From Cristatella mucedo (lineage: Eukaryota > Bryozoa > Phylactolaemata > Cristatellidae): a stretch of DNA of 64,000 bases. Both the position numbers and the translations under genes were made by a program. Where the stretch lies: assembly GCA_009760855.2 (NCBI GenBank), contig WPIO01000021.1:2025001-2089000 (forward strand), given 5' to 3'. The notes beneath the pieces were generated by a model. That model worked only from the letters and a program-made list of their open reading frames with translations, was not told where the DNA came from and made no database searches. This document shows, piece after piece, positions 10,849-21,784 of the stretch (within the stretch, counting starts at the first letter, position 1; each line of letters starts with the position of its first letter).

Positions 10849-11717
10849 AACTTCACTTAGAAATAAAGCACCTTGATTGAATGCAGATTCCACTCTATAT
10901 CTATAGTAAATTCGTTCTTCCTAAATTATCCAGGGTGAGACAGCAGGAACTAAATCAAAGCACTAATCGGTTTATAAAGTTGGCCTAGCAGGAACTCGCT
11001 AGTACGAACTTTCTGAAAACTTTCAAGTGACACACACTTTGCAGTTTTTACAGCAGGAAGGAGCATGATACTTTTGTCCTTGCAAATATAAATGAGGTCC
11101 ACATACTGCATCCCCCACCTCACCCCGTCACACGTCCTTGAACCACTATCGGCCTTTAAACGAGGGCACGAGATTTACCTCACACAAAGTCTGACTTCGA
11201 GACACCCATGCCACTGGTTGAAACCGCTACAGCACGACTTCTAGCATTGAAACAACTATTTTACACTTGGTGGACTGCACTACTACTGAGTTATCTCAAA
11301 CACTTGTTATTACATAGCCTTACAAAGAGGATTAAAACTAAGGCAAGTGCTACTTGATAATTGTGTCAATATTCTCAAAATATCATGATTCTGTGAGTAA
11401 TTTTCACAAGCGTGTGTGCGTGTGTGTTCGTTCTTGATCATAGGCATTAGTCACGTGTTTCGTTTCCAGCATTTCTATTGCGAAGAGGTGTACCGATTAA
11501 TTAGCATTATTTACAGAATAGCTGTAAGCATTGAAAACTCCAAATTTGGGTAACATCTAAAAGATCATTGAGAATTAACAAAGATAAATGAGTTTAGCTA
11601 TGTTTTCACGCTTTATTATGATCTCATTACTAATTTTTGTTAGATTTCGTTGTATTGAGCACGTCCGTAATCATAACTAGCAATATTTGTCTATGTACAA
11701 TGAGATGTACATAGGAA

Positions 11718-12165
11718 CGAATAAAGCGCCCTCGGAGGACTCAATCTATTTCTAGTCACTTTACATTTCCTGCAAAGTAAGCAGGATCGAATAGTTATTG
11801 GTAGCATGCTCAATAAACAACGAGATTATCATGGTTAGGGATGACATGCACAGGGTCAGCATGCAATCACAGTTAGTGGCAGCATGCTCAGCGACGGCAC
11901 GCATAGCACATAAAGGTCGAATCACAGGGACCCAGTAAATGCTGCGATAAATAGATTTGTTTTCAATTTCTTTTTAAATGTGGTCTGGCAATCTCATGAC
12001 GCAGGTCGGGAGTGAGTTGCAGGCTTTGGAAGCATGTGTACTAAAGGCACGGTCAAAAATGATTTGAGATTTGTACAAGGTATAGGCATTCAATTAGATT
12101 CTGAAAAGAGAGTGGTACGATGCTTAGCTGAGTGGATAATAGGTAGGCTGGAGCGGAAGATTTAT
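11718..12165 (-). mobile_element. CR1-like LINE 3' end (minus copy of an inverted pair)
   Basis: Read on the minus strand, it runs from the distal RT coding region (ccgctccagcctacc) through the 3' UTR to the tail hairpin, whose complement is gcgccctcggaggactcaatc at 11724. It abuts a second 3' end in the opposite orientation. Confidence 0.8.
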
Positions 12166-12425
12166 GACAGCATTTAGTTGGTCCCTGTGATTCGTTCTTT
12201 ATGTGCTTATGCGTTCTGAAATTGTGCATGCTGCCACTAACCACATTTGCATTCGGACCCTGTGTATGTCACATCTAACCATGCTATTCATGTTGTTTAT
12301 CAATCATGATGCCACTCACCATTCGATCATGTTTCCTTTGCAGCAAATGTAAACCGCCTAGAAAGAGATTGAGTTCTGTGAGGGCGTTTTATCAAGCGTA
12401 TTACTATTATAATTATTATTTGTCA
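12166..12425 (+). mobile_element. CR1-like LINE 3' end (plus copy of an inverted pair)
   Basis: The 3' UTR from gatttatgacagcatttag through catgtcacatctaacc to the hairpin (12350-12395) and an imperfect ATT tail. Its first 250 bp are the inverted counterpart of 11718-11955. Confidence 0.85.
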
Positions 12426-15189
12426 TTAGCAGACGAGCTATCGTTTGCTACATTTCAGCTTTACTTTTATTCCTTATCTACGGACTAAAACTAACTTTAA
12501 AACTGCATCTCAAGGCGTACGTACTCAATTAGTGGTTTAAAGATCAATTAGTAACACTGTACATAACCTAAATTGTTACATGTATTTCTCTTTTGCATAA
12601 AACGTACTGTTACAAAATTCTCCAAACAGTCACAAAGTATTGACTAAGTGAACGATAGCCATTAAAATTTTCATGGGCAAATTGCAGAAACTAGTCACAT
12701 TTTTATCTGGTATAGTGAGGGGGATCACTTTACCATTGTTTCTGCATTTACTATTAGCTTCGATCGACCTCAACGTAAACTCGCTATAAATCAATCCGAG
12801 ACCACAGTGCGAAGCTCATCACAATTGCTTGTGTAATGTGCGGCTGTCTTTTAAGCAAAGCAGCAGGCTTTTGCAGTTTTTCCTAAGCGAAACGATACCT
12901 CTTGGATTGACTAGATGATGACTTATAGTGCGTGTCTTAAATTGATTCGATTTGCAGCTTTTGGCTAAATGAAAGACGCAGTAAATAATTAAACTTGAGA
13001 ATTTGTGCGCACTTTCACCATTTCATCTAAACAGGAACCTTTTCAGCATGCGTAAGTATAAACAGAACACTTCCTAAAGGCAGAGTGAATTCTTTTAGTA
13101 GGAGTCCGAAGCTAAGCTTTTCTTTAGTGTGATTTCAAGAGTAAAAGTTCTGGTTTCATTAAAGGGTGTTTTCAAGGTAGTTGCTCCATTTCAACCTGAA
13201 GAGAAGATCTCCAAAATATTCAGATGATTCAGTGGTACAGCTCAGCGACTTAGCTGAGTTCTACCACTTTTTCAGAGCGGCGGGCAATACGGGAAGTCAG
13301 GTTAGAAAGTATTTTGCACAGGAAATTCTGAGTGAGGCTACAATTTGAGCTAAATATGACGATGTAGACCCAGAAGTTGAAAAGTTGTTTGGTTTGGAGC
13401 AAGTTTGATTCATTGAGAAGAGGTCTAATTTGGAGATTTTTTTTAAGCTAACTGAAGACTAACCTGGTGGTGGGAGTTTAATAGCTAGGCAATAGCACCG
13501 GCTTATTGTCAGTTACAAACGTCTAAACCAGATATCGCAAGTGTGTAGGCATTTTGCTTAAGTATGTTTACCTGAATAGGCCCTATATTTGCTAAGGTTT
13601 GCCTTGCTAAAATTAAGCATGCTTGACTTCAAAGTTGACCTCTTAATCCAGACAGTGAAAGACCACTTTGTGATGGAAAAAATATAGTGCAAAGGCTTGT
13701 GGGGAAAATGCAAGCCTGCAAAAATGTTGAGTGCAAGGCTCGGTGCTTAAAGCTTGTACTCAATACAACCTTGCATTTAATCTTTATGAAACTAGAAAAT
13801 TTCAACGTGCACACTGTCGAGATAAATTTGGAAAACTTTCGCAATGCACAAAGACCATAGTCACTTCGAAATTTGAAGTAAGCTTCAAGAATGGCCTTGA
13901 CGTATTCGTGCCAAACTGCTATGAGCTATTATTTCAATAACAAATTTTTGAAACCTACTAGAATCAAAGCAATTTCTGTCCATGCTCTGAGACTCGTTTG
14001 GGAAGATATATTAATACTTACACTAATAACATTATTGCGAAAATAAATTACATTTAACAACTATTAGGTATGTAAGTTAGCTAAAGATACTTATCAATGA
14101 TAAGGAGTAAGCAATATGAGCATATATTTTGTACCGACAAACGCAGGTGTGAAAATGCATTATGATACCTATTTAATAGTACGCTTTACTCCTCATGCAT
14201 TAAGGTTAATAATATGGACCCACATTATCTCCGATATAACGTGAACTTTACCGGCCAGGAGTGACCTAAAGTTTCCATTGCATCATTAGTAACTGACTTG
14301 CTCCCACTCTTTTCGTTAATTTTAAAATAAAACGCCATGCTATGAGTCCTCTAAAAATTTTGACCAGCTGAGACCTCTGCCACGCCACTAACTCCTCCCA
14401 TGGAATTACTAAATAGAGGCGGCACCATTTAGCCGCCAACCAGCACGGGTTTATGTGCTTTCAAAGTAAAGGAGCATACGTAGAAGCGTGTAACTACTCA
14501 AACGCTTAGCCAAAATGACTCACCAGCAGGCAGACACTCGCTAAGAATGCCTGTTGTCCGTCGTGCAAATTACTTTTAAGCAAGTGATTCGGACACTGCT
14601 CTGCAATTATTATTCGCACTGCGATCCTTATTTTGACACTTTCATAGTAGCTTGCTGCGTTTGGAGTCCCTTAAAGATTATTACGATAATTTTTTCACTG
14701 TTAGCAACAAATTGCATGGCAAATATTAAACGGCTCGCAAGTAAAAAAACGCAAGTAGGAGCAGGAAAGGTCAAGGTTGGTGTACGGCTTTAAGCCCCCA
14801 CTCTCCTCTAAGGGACAGGAGTTCACCAAAGATTCTCCAGAGATTGACGAACTCTATTCATATTAGCTGATTGCTACACTCTTGCAATGCGGTTTAATTG
14901 AATTCATTATATATGCTTGATGCCTTTTGCTTAAGCCTCGGCCATTTTAAATTCACATCCATCATTCACCGGTGCTCAAGTGTAGCGGACAAAAGTTTAG
15001 TCTACATTTTAAACCATTCGGTGTACAGTGATATAAAAAACATTACATTAGTTTATTAACTACCCGAAAGATTATTTGTTTGTGGCTGTTGCTTTTTCGC
15101 TGTGCCCGAAGCGTACTGGTTAGAAGAAGCAATAAGCACCTGGGTCTTGTAGTGCCTATTTATAGTAATTTCTATGTCAACGTGTGCGG

Positions 15190-17870
15190 GCATAAAGGCT
15201 GCACATGTTATGAGGTAGTGGAGGAGTTTCTCAGCCTCGTCACAATGAAGCGAATGACAAATGGCAGAGCTGTCCTCAATGCCCTCCTACCAGCTTGAGT
15301 GGTCTTGACCTTTGCAAAGCTCGTCTCGGTAACTACTGACGGTGCACCTGGCCATGGCTGGATCTACCAAAAGGACTTTCTCAGCTGCTGATCGTCAACT
15401 GCCGCTCTTTGGGCTGTGAGTGCAAGAGATGCGCAAGGTGCACTGCATCATTCACCAGGGGGCGCTGTGTGCCAAAGCGGTAGGCATGAAAGACGCTACG
15501 TCTGTTGTGGTGAAACTAGTGAACGCAGTGCTTGCTCGCCATCTCAAGCACCGCATCCTCAAGCGTATCTGCGAATCTGCAGAGGCTGATTGCGATCCTC
15601 TGCTTTACAACGCTTTACTGCACACTTTACTGGGCTGGCTCAGTGGCTCAGGCTGGCTCAGGCTGGCTCAGTGGCTCAGTGGCTCAGGCTGGCTCAGTGG
15701 CTCAGTGGCTCAGGCTGGCTCAGTGGCTCAGTGGCTCAGTGGCTCAGTGGCTCAGGCTGGCTCAGTGGCTCAGTGGCTCAGGCTGGCTCAGTGGCTCAGT
15801 GGCTCAGTGGCTCAGTGGCTCAGGCTGGCTCAGTGGCTCAGTGGCTCAGTGGCTCAGGCTGGCTCAGTGGCTCAGTGGCTCAGTGGCTCAGGCTGGCTCA
15901 GTGGCTCAGGCTGGCTCAGTGGCTCAGGCTGGCTCAGGCTGGCTCAGTGGCTCAGTGGCTCAGTGGCTCAGTGGCTCAGGCTGGCTCAGTGGCTCAGTGG
16001 CTCAGGCTGGCTCAGTGGCTCAGTGGCTCAGTGGCTCAGTGGCTCAGGCTGGCTCAGTGGCTCAGTGGCTCAGTGGCTCAGTGGCTCAGGCTGGCTCAGT
16101 GGCTCAGTGGCTCAGGCTGGCTCAGTGGCTCAGTGGCTCAGTGGCTCAGTGGCTCAGGCTGGCTCAGTGGCTCAGTGGCTCAGTGGCTCAGGCTGGCTCA
16201 GTGGCTCAGGCTGGCTCAGTGGCTCAGGCTGGCTCAGTGGCTCAGGCTGGCTCAGTGGCTCAGGCTGGCTCAGTGGCTCAGGCTGGCTCAGGCTGGCTCA
16301 GGCTGGCTCAGTGGCTCAGGCTGGCTCAGTGGCTCAGGCTGGCTCAGTGGCTCAGGCTGGCTCAGTGGCTCAGGCTGGCTCAGTCTCAGGCTGGCTCAGT
16401 GGCTCAGGCTGGCTCAGTCTCAGGCTGGCTCAGTGGCTCAGGCTGGCTCAGGCTGGCTCAGTGGCTCAGGCTGGCTCAGGCTGGCTCAGTGGCTCAGGCT
16501 GGCTCAGTGGCTCAGGCTGGCTCAGTGGCTCAGGCTGGCTCAGTGGCTCAGGCTGGCTCAGCTCAGGGCTCAGGCTGGCTCAGTGGCTCAGGCTGGCTCA
16601 GTGGCTCAGGCTGGCTCAGTGGCTCAGGCTGGCTCAGTGGCTCAGGCTGGCTCAGGCTGGCTCAGGCTGGCTCAGGCTGGCTCAGGCTGGCTCAGGCTGG
16701 CTCAGTGGCTCAGGCTGGCTCAGTCTCAGGCTGGCTCAGTGGCTCAGGCTGGCTCAGTCTCAGGCTGGCTCAGTGGCTCAGGCTGGCTCAGGCTGGCTCA
16801 GGCTGGCTCAGGCTGGCTCAGTGGCTCAGGCTGGCTCAGTCTCAGGTTGGCTCAGTGGCTCAGGCTGGCTCAGGCTGGCTCAGGCTGGCTCAGGCTGGCT
16901 CAGTGGCTCAGGCTGGCTCAGTCTCAGGCTGGCTCAGTGGCTCAGGCTGGCTCAGTGGCTCAGGCTGGCTCAGTCTCAGGCTGGCTCAGTGGCTCAGGCT
17001 GGCTCAGTGGCTCAGGCTGGCTCAGTGGCTCAGGCTGGCTCAGTCTCAGGCTGGCTCAGTGGCTCAGGCTGGCTCAGTGGCTCAGGCTGGCTCAGTGGCT
17101 CAGGCTGGCTCAGTGGCTCAGGCTGGCTCAGTGGCTCAGGCTGGCTCAGTGGCTCAGTGGCAATGTTATGAAGCGTGTTTCCGCTCTCCGCCACGAGATT
17201 GTTTCCTTCGTCTGTGAGAGGGACCTCGAGGGCTTTGAACGGTTCACTGACGAGGTTTGACTTTAATGGTTCGGTTTCCTCACTTATATCAGCTCTCACC
17301 TTAACGAACTTGACCTGAAGCTGCAAGGACATGACGTGCTCATCATGAACGTAGAAGCCCGCTTGGAGGCATTCGAAGCAAGGCTGGTTCGATGAGAGAA
17401 ACAGCTGTATAAGGCTGACTACGTCTATTTTCCGCACCTTGCTCAGTGTGATGCAAATCTCGTTGATACCGAAGCAGTACGTCAGTGTGTTTTAAGCCTG
17501 AAGCTGAATACATTCTCTTCGCGGTTCACTGATGCACGCTCTCATTCCCAGGAGTGCAAAATTGTCAGCACTCCTTGTGACTTTCCCTATGACGACGCCC
17601 CCTTTGATGTGCACTTGGAGTTGATTGAGCTATAGGCTTCGGACGTTCTCTTGTCCAAGTTTACTTCTTGAACTGCTCTCATTTACTTCTACTGTCAACT
17701 GCCGCAGGCTGAGTTTCGAATGTCGTCAGCCCGTGCCAAGCGTGCCATCGCAATATTTGGCATCACTTAGTCCGGCGAGCATCCGCTCTCCAAGACAAAG
17801 TTTGGTAAAAACAAGCTGAGCTCACAGCTCACTGAAAATCAACTTAATTAAATTCTGCTGCTGAACTCCT
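15190..17870 (+). pseudogene. hAT transposase pseudogene (ZBED5/Charlie-like group) split by a minisatellite
   Basis: Successive plus-strand segments read like a hAT transposase of the group that also gave vertebrate ZBED5/GTF2IRD2-type genes. In order they are EEFLSLVTMKRMTNG..VLNALL (about 15222), a catalytic-Asp motif LVSVTTDGAP (about 15330-15360), a C-x2-H motif CIIHQGALCAKA (about 15444) and LKHRILKRICESAEADC (about 15546). A 1.5-kb minisatellite then lies exactly where the family has its conserved HTEVRWLSRG block. Beyond it come VMKRVSALRHEI (17166), HLNELDLKLQG (about 17290), APFDVHLELIEL (about 17600) and the C-terminal dimerisation region IFGIT..SGEHPLSK..KNKLSSQL (about 17755). 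Several in-frame stops and a frame change across the array show it is dead. I saw no terminal inverted repeats. The long open frames over this region are products of the stop-free minisatellite. Confidence 0.8.
15634..17160 (+). repeat. 1.5-kb minisatellite of ggctcagt / ggctcaggct units
   Basis: The array alternates 8-bp ggctcagt and 10-bp ggctcaggct units, with a minority ctcagt form confined to the right part and one gctcaggg variant near 16561. The left third is dominated by the 8-mer, and the right two thirds by a regular 18-bp compound of 10+8. The unit contains no TAA, TAG or TGA in any forward frame. All three plus frames are therefore open and yield Gly-Ser-Val-Ala-Gln-Trp-Leu repeats, which should not be annotated as protein. 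Confidence 0.95.
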
Positions 17871-19404
17871 AATCATTAGAACCTGATATTGGGAACATGC
17901 ACCATCATGTTTCAGTGAGCAAACTATACTTTTGAATACAAAACCTTTCCTTGGAGACATTGTTCCTTCTAACCTAATGTACCTACTTGAACTCCTGAAA
18001 TGGTCTAATAGGCCAAAAGGTTTGTCGATCTCTGTTCTAGGCACTTCAAGCAAGCAAGAGTTACAAAATCTCCCAATCAATCATGTCTTATGTCAATCCA
18101 ATTAATTCCCACGAAAATATTCACTGGTACGATGATCCTTAACTGGTACGATGATCCTGTACAAACAAGCGGCTTTGATGACCAAGTATGGTGTGGCTCT
18201 TTAGCTGACTTTGTCGTGACACCTTTGGGTAGTCATGGGATACTTTTGCTGCGACTGTTCACGAGCTGTCATCGGGTATGCTGCTTAAAACTGACCCACT
18301 TCGCATGAAATTCGATGCATAATATTTTTCACTTCGTGGCACCATTTTCACCAGAATTAGTCGCGATTAATAACGACTAACACTTCTTTCACAAACGATA
18401 TTTTGGCAAAGTATTTCATAGTGGATGTCACTATCAAACCTTCTTTGACGGGTCAATTAGAACCTCGCTGCATTCTCTGTTAACCCTATCGACCGCTCTG
18501 CTATCAAAGCTAAGACCTGTAAATGTAAAGCGCTTATTATCACTTGCTGCTTTAGTAACTCGCTGTGCCTCTCGCTGTGCCTCGCACGTTGTAAAAATTG
18601 GCCCGCGGCCATTACTACTAAGATTCAATTTAACATCGAGCAGCATCTGCCGTGCCGGCTACAAGCCCACTAGAATGCAAACCACTTAATCGTCATCATG
18701 CAGTTATTGGACAACATCTTAAATTCCATCCGCTCGATAAAATCTTACACTCTACTTATCCGCTGACAGGCTGTCCATGAGAAGCTAGTCGCATTTCTTC
18801 TGACAGACCTTGAAACTGTGGCACAAGCTAAACCAGCCAGATTAAGGCAGACAAGTAGTATTCGTGATTATTTGATTTTACAAAAGTTAATTGCTGGGGC
18901 CGGATGCACAGCCGCCGGCACCCTGAGATAGGCAGGCAGTGGAGATTCGAGACTCGGCATTGGCGTCGGAGCTGGTTTGAGCTCTAAAGCCACAGAGCAA
19001 TTGGCGTTAGGTCATAGAGCCTGCTGCCGTCGGAACTGTTGAGCTTATGGACTGCTGCTCTAGCCTTATGGACTGCTGCTCTGGCCTTATGGATTGCTGC
19101 GGCCTAGCTCTGGCCGAACGTGGAAGCCGCATGCCACGTTCGTGGTAACGTTCGTGGATGGTGCACTTCTCTGGTAGCCGTGTATCTGCGACCATCCCAG
19201 CCGAATTCTCACGCGTTCAATACATGCGGTCTGACAAGGTTGGGGCGGGTTGCTAGTGTTGTCCTTCAATCGCTGGGCTATGCATGCTTGCATGCTAAAA
19301 CATGCGGGTGGTTCTACGCATTGACCTTTGTTTGAATCGGTTGCCATTAGGTCCTCATCAAAAGTCCATGCTCTCTCACTTTTCTTATATACCAACCTTT
19401 TATA
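17871..19404. other. no gene recognised; short tandem repeats
   Basis: No convincing open frame. A 21-bp repeat (cttatggactgctgctctag + c) occurs nearly three times at 19044-19102, and a 17-bp phrase (actggtacgatgatcct) twice at 18123 and 18142. A stretch at 18760-18890 reads as plausible helical protein for about 40 codons without a start or neighbours; I leave it uncalled. Confidence 0.5.
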
Positions 19405-20587
19405 AGGCCATCTAATCATTTTTGATGAAATGTTTTAGGAGCTCCTCACTAAAATATTTACATGTGACATATGACCGCTACTGATTGTAGGAGACTTCAG
19501 CATTCAGGTTATACACCCTTAAAACAGCCTGGTCCGCTCATTTTTTTTACTCTAAGGAATACTTTGGTTCGATCCAAGGCATTAATCATACCACTAATGT
19601 TGTTGGCCATATCCCGGATTTCGTTATCACTAAGGATGTCTGCCTACTGACGTTGTTAAACAAATAAATCCTAGCTGATTAAACAGCCTCTTTTTGTATA
19701 GCGACAGAAGAGCATTTATGGCTATCATCACCGCTCGCAGTGGCGATAAAGAATCGCCCACTGCAGGAATCGAACCCACGACCTCGGGACCACGACCTTG
19801 GGACCGTGAAGACAACCGCCTTACCTAGTGCTCCATCAAGGCTCACCGTTGTTGCCTGCCCAATAACCATCGCGGATACTTGCTCTATTACGTATCAGTT
19901 CATGCTACGTTGTGCGTGCATGGTAAACGCGGGGCTTTGTAGAGCAAAACAGCTTATACGGCATTTCCTAGGAAAAGACTTTGAAATCTGAATTTGGAGC
20001 TTCTTGATCTGCACTCAGACTAGACGAAAATCCTTGATGCGATCACTAATGCAGTGAAAGAGATACTTAAGAGAGCCCTTGCCGAGCAAGCTCCTGTATA
20101 TTCAGTGCGGCGCAAAGCTGTGGAGATTCCTTTCAATTTACTTAAGGCCTTTAAAAGATGAGCCGCCATAAGCACAGTCTTGAGCGCCGCTTTAAGTCTG
20201 ATGTGGATCTAGCTTGACTTGAATGCCTTCCTTCGACTCCACACCCTGCAGTTCAGAAAATCCGGTGCTTATTTTTTTCCTCAAGTACTGGAGTCCTGCT
20301 AGACAGACCCAAAACAGATTTGTAAGAAGGGAACAATTTATTAGCTAATTCTCATAAGTCTTACTTTCCAAATATTAGTTCAATCGGTCACAACAACTCC
20401 AACCTTTTTCACTGAAAACGTGAGTGCATGTGTGCCTCTTATAAAGCCCCCTTCCAACAAAGCACGTTTGAATCACCACACGTGGCCCTCCTTAAGAGGT
20501 TTTCTGAGGTTACTGCATGTGAAGTGACTATCATAATAAGGTTTAGTAAAAAGGGCTCATCTCCTGATGAGCCTATACCACCGACAC
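19405..20587 (+). mobile_element. L2-like LINE remnant (endonuclease and RT N-terminus)
   Basis: The segment at 19480-19650 reads as the C-terminal half of an APE-type endonuclease (IVGDFSIQV.., then phrases like HVAGHIL and ITKDVCL once frameshifts are allowed). Positions 19985-20230 encode the linker (AVKEILKRALAEQAPV). Positions 20490-20575 encode a pre-RT motif (FSEVTACEVTIIIR.SKKGSSPD). It is interrupted by a SINE at 19670-19868 and ends where the SPIN-like element begins. The endonuclease segment is repeated at 21785-22045. This is a different LINE family from the CR1-like one. Confidence 0.7.
19670..19868 (-). mobile_element. SINE-B (tRNA-derived), minus strand
   Basis: Read on the minus strand, a tRNA-like head (A-box region caaggcggttgtcttcacgg) leads to a perfect B box (gggttcgattcc), then a hairpin-prone middle (ccactgcgagcggtg type), and finishes near a tta-rich end. 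The B-box-proximal part carries an internal duplication of acgacc.cgggacc. Related copies are at 43224 and 58233. Confidence 0.8.
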
Positions 20588-20774
20588 CAGCGGTTCTCAA
20601 CCTGTGGGTCGCGACCCCTTTGGGGGTCGAATGACTCTTTCAAGAGGGTCGGCTAAGACCATCGGAAAACACGCTTTTCCACATTTTTCACACAATAATT
20701 GTATGGTTGGGTGTCTCCACAACATGAGGAACTGTATTAAAGGGTTTCGGCATTAGGAAGGTTGAGAGCCACTA
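20588..20774 (+). mobile_element. SPIN-like non-autonomous hAT transposon (187 bp)
   Basis: The left end cagcggttctcaacct and the right end (complement tagtggctctcaacct) form terminal inverted repeats. Next to the left end is gtgggtcgcgacccc followed by tttgggggtcga. The interior has gaccatcggaaaacac. The right part has acaacatgaggaactgta, then ttaaaggg and cggcattaggaaggttgaga. From memory these blocks match, in order and spacing, the non-autonomous SPIN (Space Invaders) hAT family described in mammals, reptiles and a few invertebrates. The flanking 8-mers accgacac and atctgcac agree at only five positions, so the TSD is unproven. The element sits at the broken end of an L2-like LINE. Confidence 0.85.
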
Positions 20775-21784
20775 ATCTGCACCAACCTACACCGCCCGGG
20801 TTCTCATTCTTTCAGTCCATGCACTCTAAGAAAATTAAGGCTTGTAGCTATTGCTGTTCATCAATATCTTGGCTCCAAGAATAGTGTGTGATTTTTGCAT
20901 GCATATTTGTTTGAATCGATCACCTTTACATCTTCACCTAAGACTAAGCCACTTACTTTTGTAATATGAGCCCGATGGCGGTGAGCTGGGTTACCGAATT
21001 TCCGCAAGCAGAGTCGCAATTAGTTATTCATTTTTCGGATAGCTGCTCTAAAAAATATTGCGTTTAGAAGTCGAAAACACGTTGACCTGATTCAGGAGCA
21101 GCACCGTCAGAATCACGTCGAAGCAATCTGAAGAACTACGTGCTCAAAAGCTCAATGAACGGATGCAAGCTGCGATTAACTATAACGACGACATAAAAAA
21201 TGTTAGCAACGATGTTCTTAAAAACGCAATAGAAATGGTGTCCAAGTTTTTGGAAACGTTTCCCGAAACGTCATTGCCGCCCGCTGGTCTGAAAAGATTA
21301 TGTAGGAGGTCCGGAATTGTGGCGCCAGTGCTCGGCTGGGTAGTATCGCTGTTAGTGAGGACGAAGATTCTGACAATATTGAGTGCCGTTGGCGATGGAA
21401 TCCGATTTGACGCAGACTCGTGGTAGAAAAAAAGAGCATCAGCGCAGAAGGCTGCTCCGGGCGTGGAGAGAAGCTCTATGGGGCGCCCGAAGAAGGTACC
21501 AGCAGTTGTTCCAAATTATCCATCAATCTTGAGCTATTTCTCGAAAGATAGGTTCAATATTCTTGATCGAGCCCTAGATCCTTACCCTGTATCTGGTCAG
21601 CCACTGCACGCATTAGCAATAAAATCCATCGTTTACAAAATTGCTGTATTTTTCTGCTGGCGAATAGAACTCGACGAGCCCGACATTTTTAGCATATTTG
21701 CATTAATTTGGACAAATATTCATGTAGTTCTCGCAGTCCGAATGCACCGCCAGCGGGCTCATATTTTGACCTCGTTCTGGCTGT
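20775..21784 (+). other. unrecognised open frames, no clear gene
   Basis: Two adjoining plus-strand open stretches, 21163-21426 (87 codons, MQAAINYNDD...) and 21463-21798 (111 codons), look more protein-like than chance in their first halves. The second contains GRPKKVPAVVPNYPSILSYF, with a GRPKK core resembling an AT-hook. They are in the same frame, separated by one TAG stop, and followed by an L2-like endonuclease fragment, so they may be the 5' part of a transposable element. No function is assigned. Confidence 0.35.

Larger units (their letters stand above)
6965..15190 (+). repeat. repeat unit, block Y, copy B
   Basis: Homologous along its length to 27937-34890. Anchors: cctatgctatt..(g)ccaatt at 7010/28010; the coding exon at 7407-8639/28425-29294; ggcttgtgccgaaacctaaacat at 9745/30218; gtgacacacacttt.gcag at 11028/31000; tcaacctgaagag at 13191/32520; tgactcaccagcaggca at 14515/34184; and ggtgctcaagtgta at 14970/34668. 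The copies differ by many substitutions and indels. Insertions specific to this copy are the SINE at 10696 and the LINE pair at 11718-12425. Apart from the minus-strand exon, I see no conserved open frame in the unit. Confidence 0.75.

Noticed and set aside
15634-17160. CRISPR-like array
   Set aside because: There are no unique spacers. The units are short, contiguous and head to tail, and the genome is eukaryotic.
15420-17260. Three overlapping plus-strand open frames of 556-583 codons rich in GWLSGS/AQ repeats
   Set aside because: They are the three readings of one stop-free minisatellite inside a dead transposase. The flanking real coding sequence lies in different frames on the two sides.
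19630-19870. Minus-strand open frames with GSIPAVGDS- and GRGFDSCSG-type peptides
   Set aside because: They cover the SINE-B copy exactly and reflect its tRNA-like sequence.
20588-20774. Vertebrate contamination as the source of the SPIN-like element
   Set aside because: The element is flanked on the left by the same L2-like LINE family seen again at 21785 and lies in an unbroken contig with native repeats. Contamination would need a chimeric join at both element ends.
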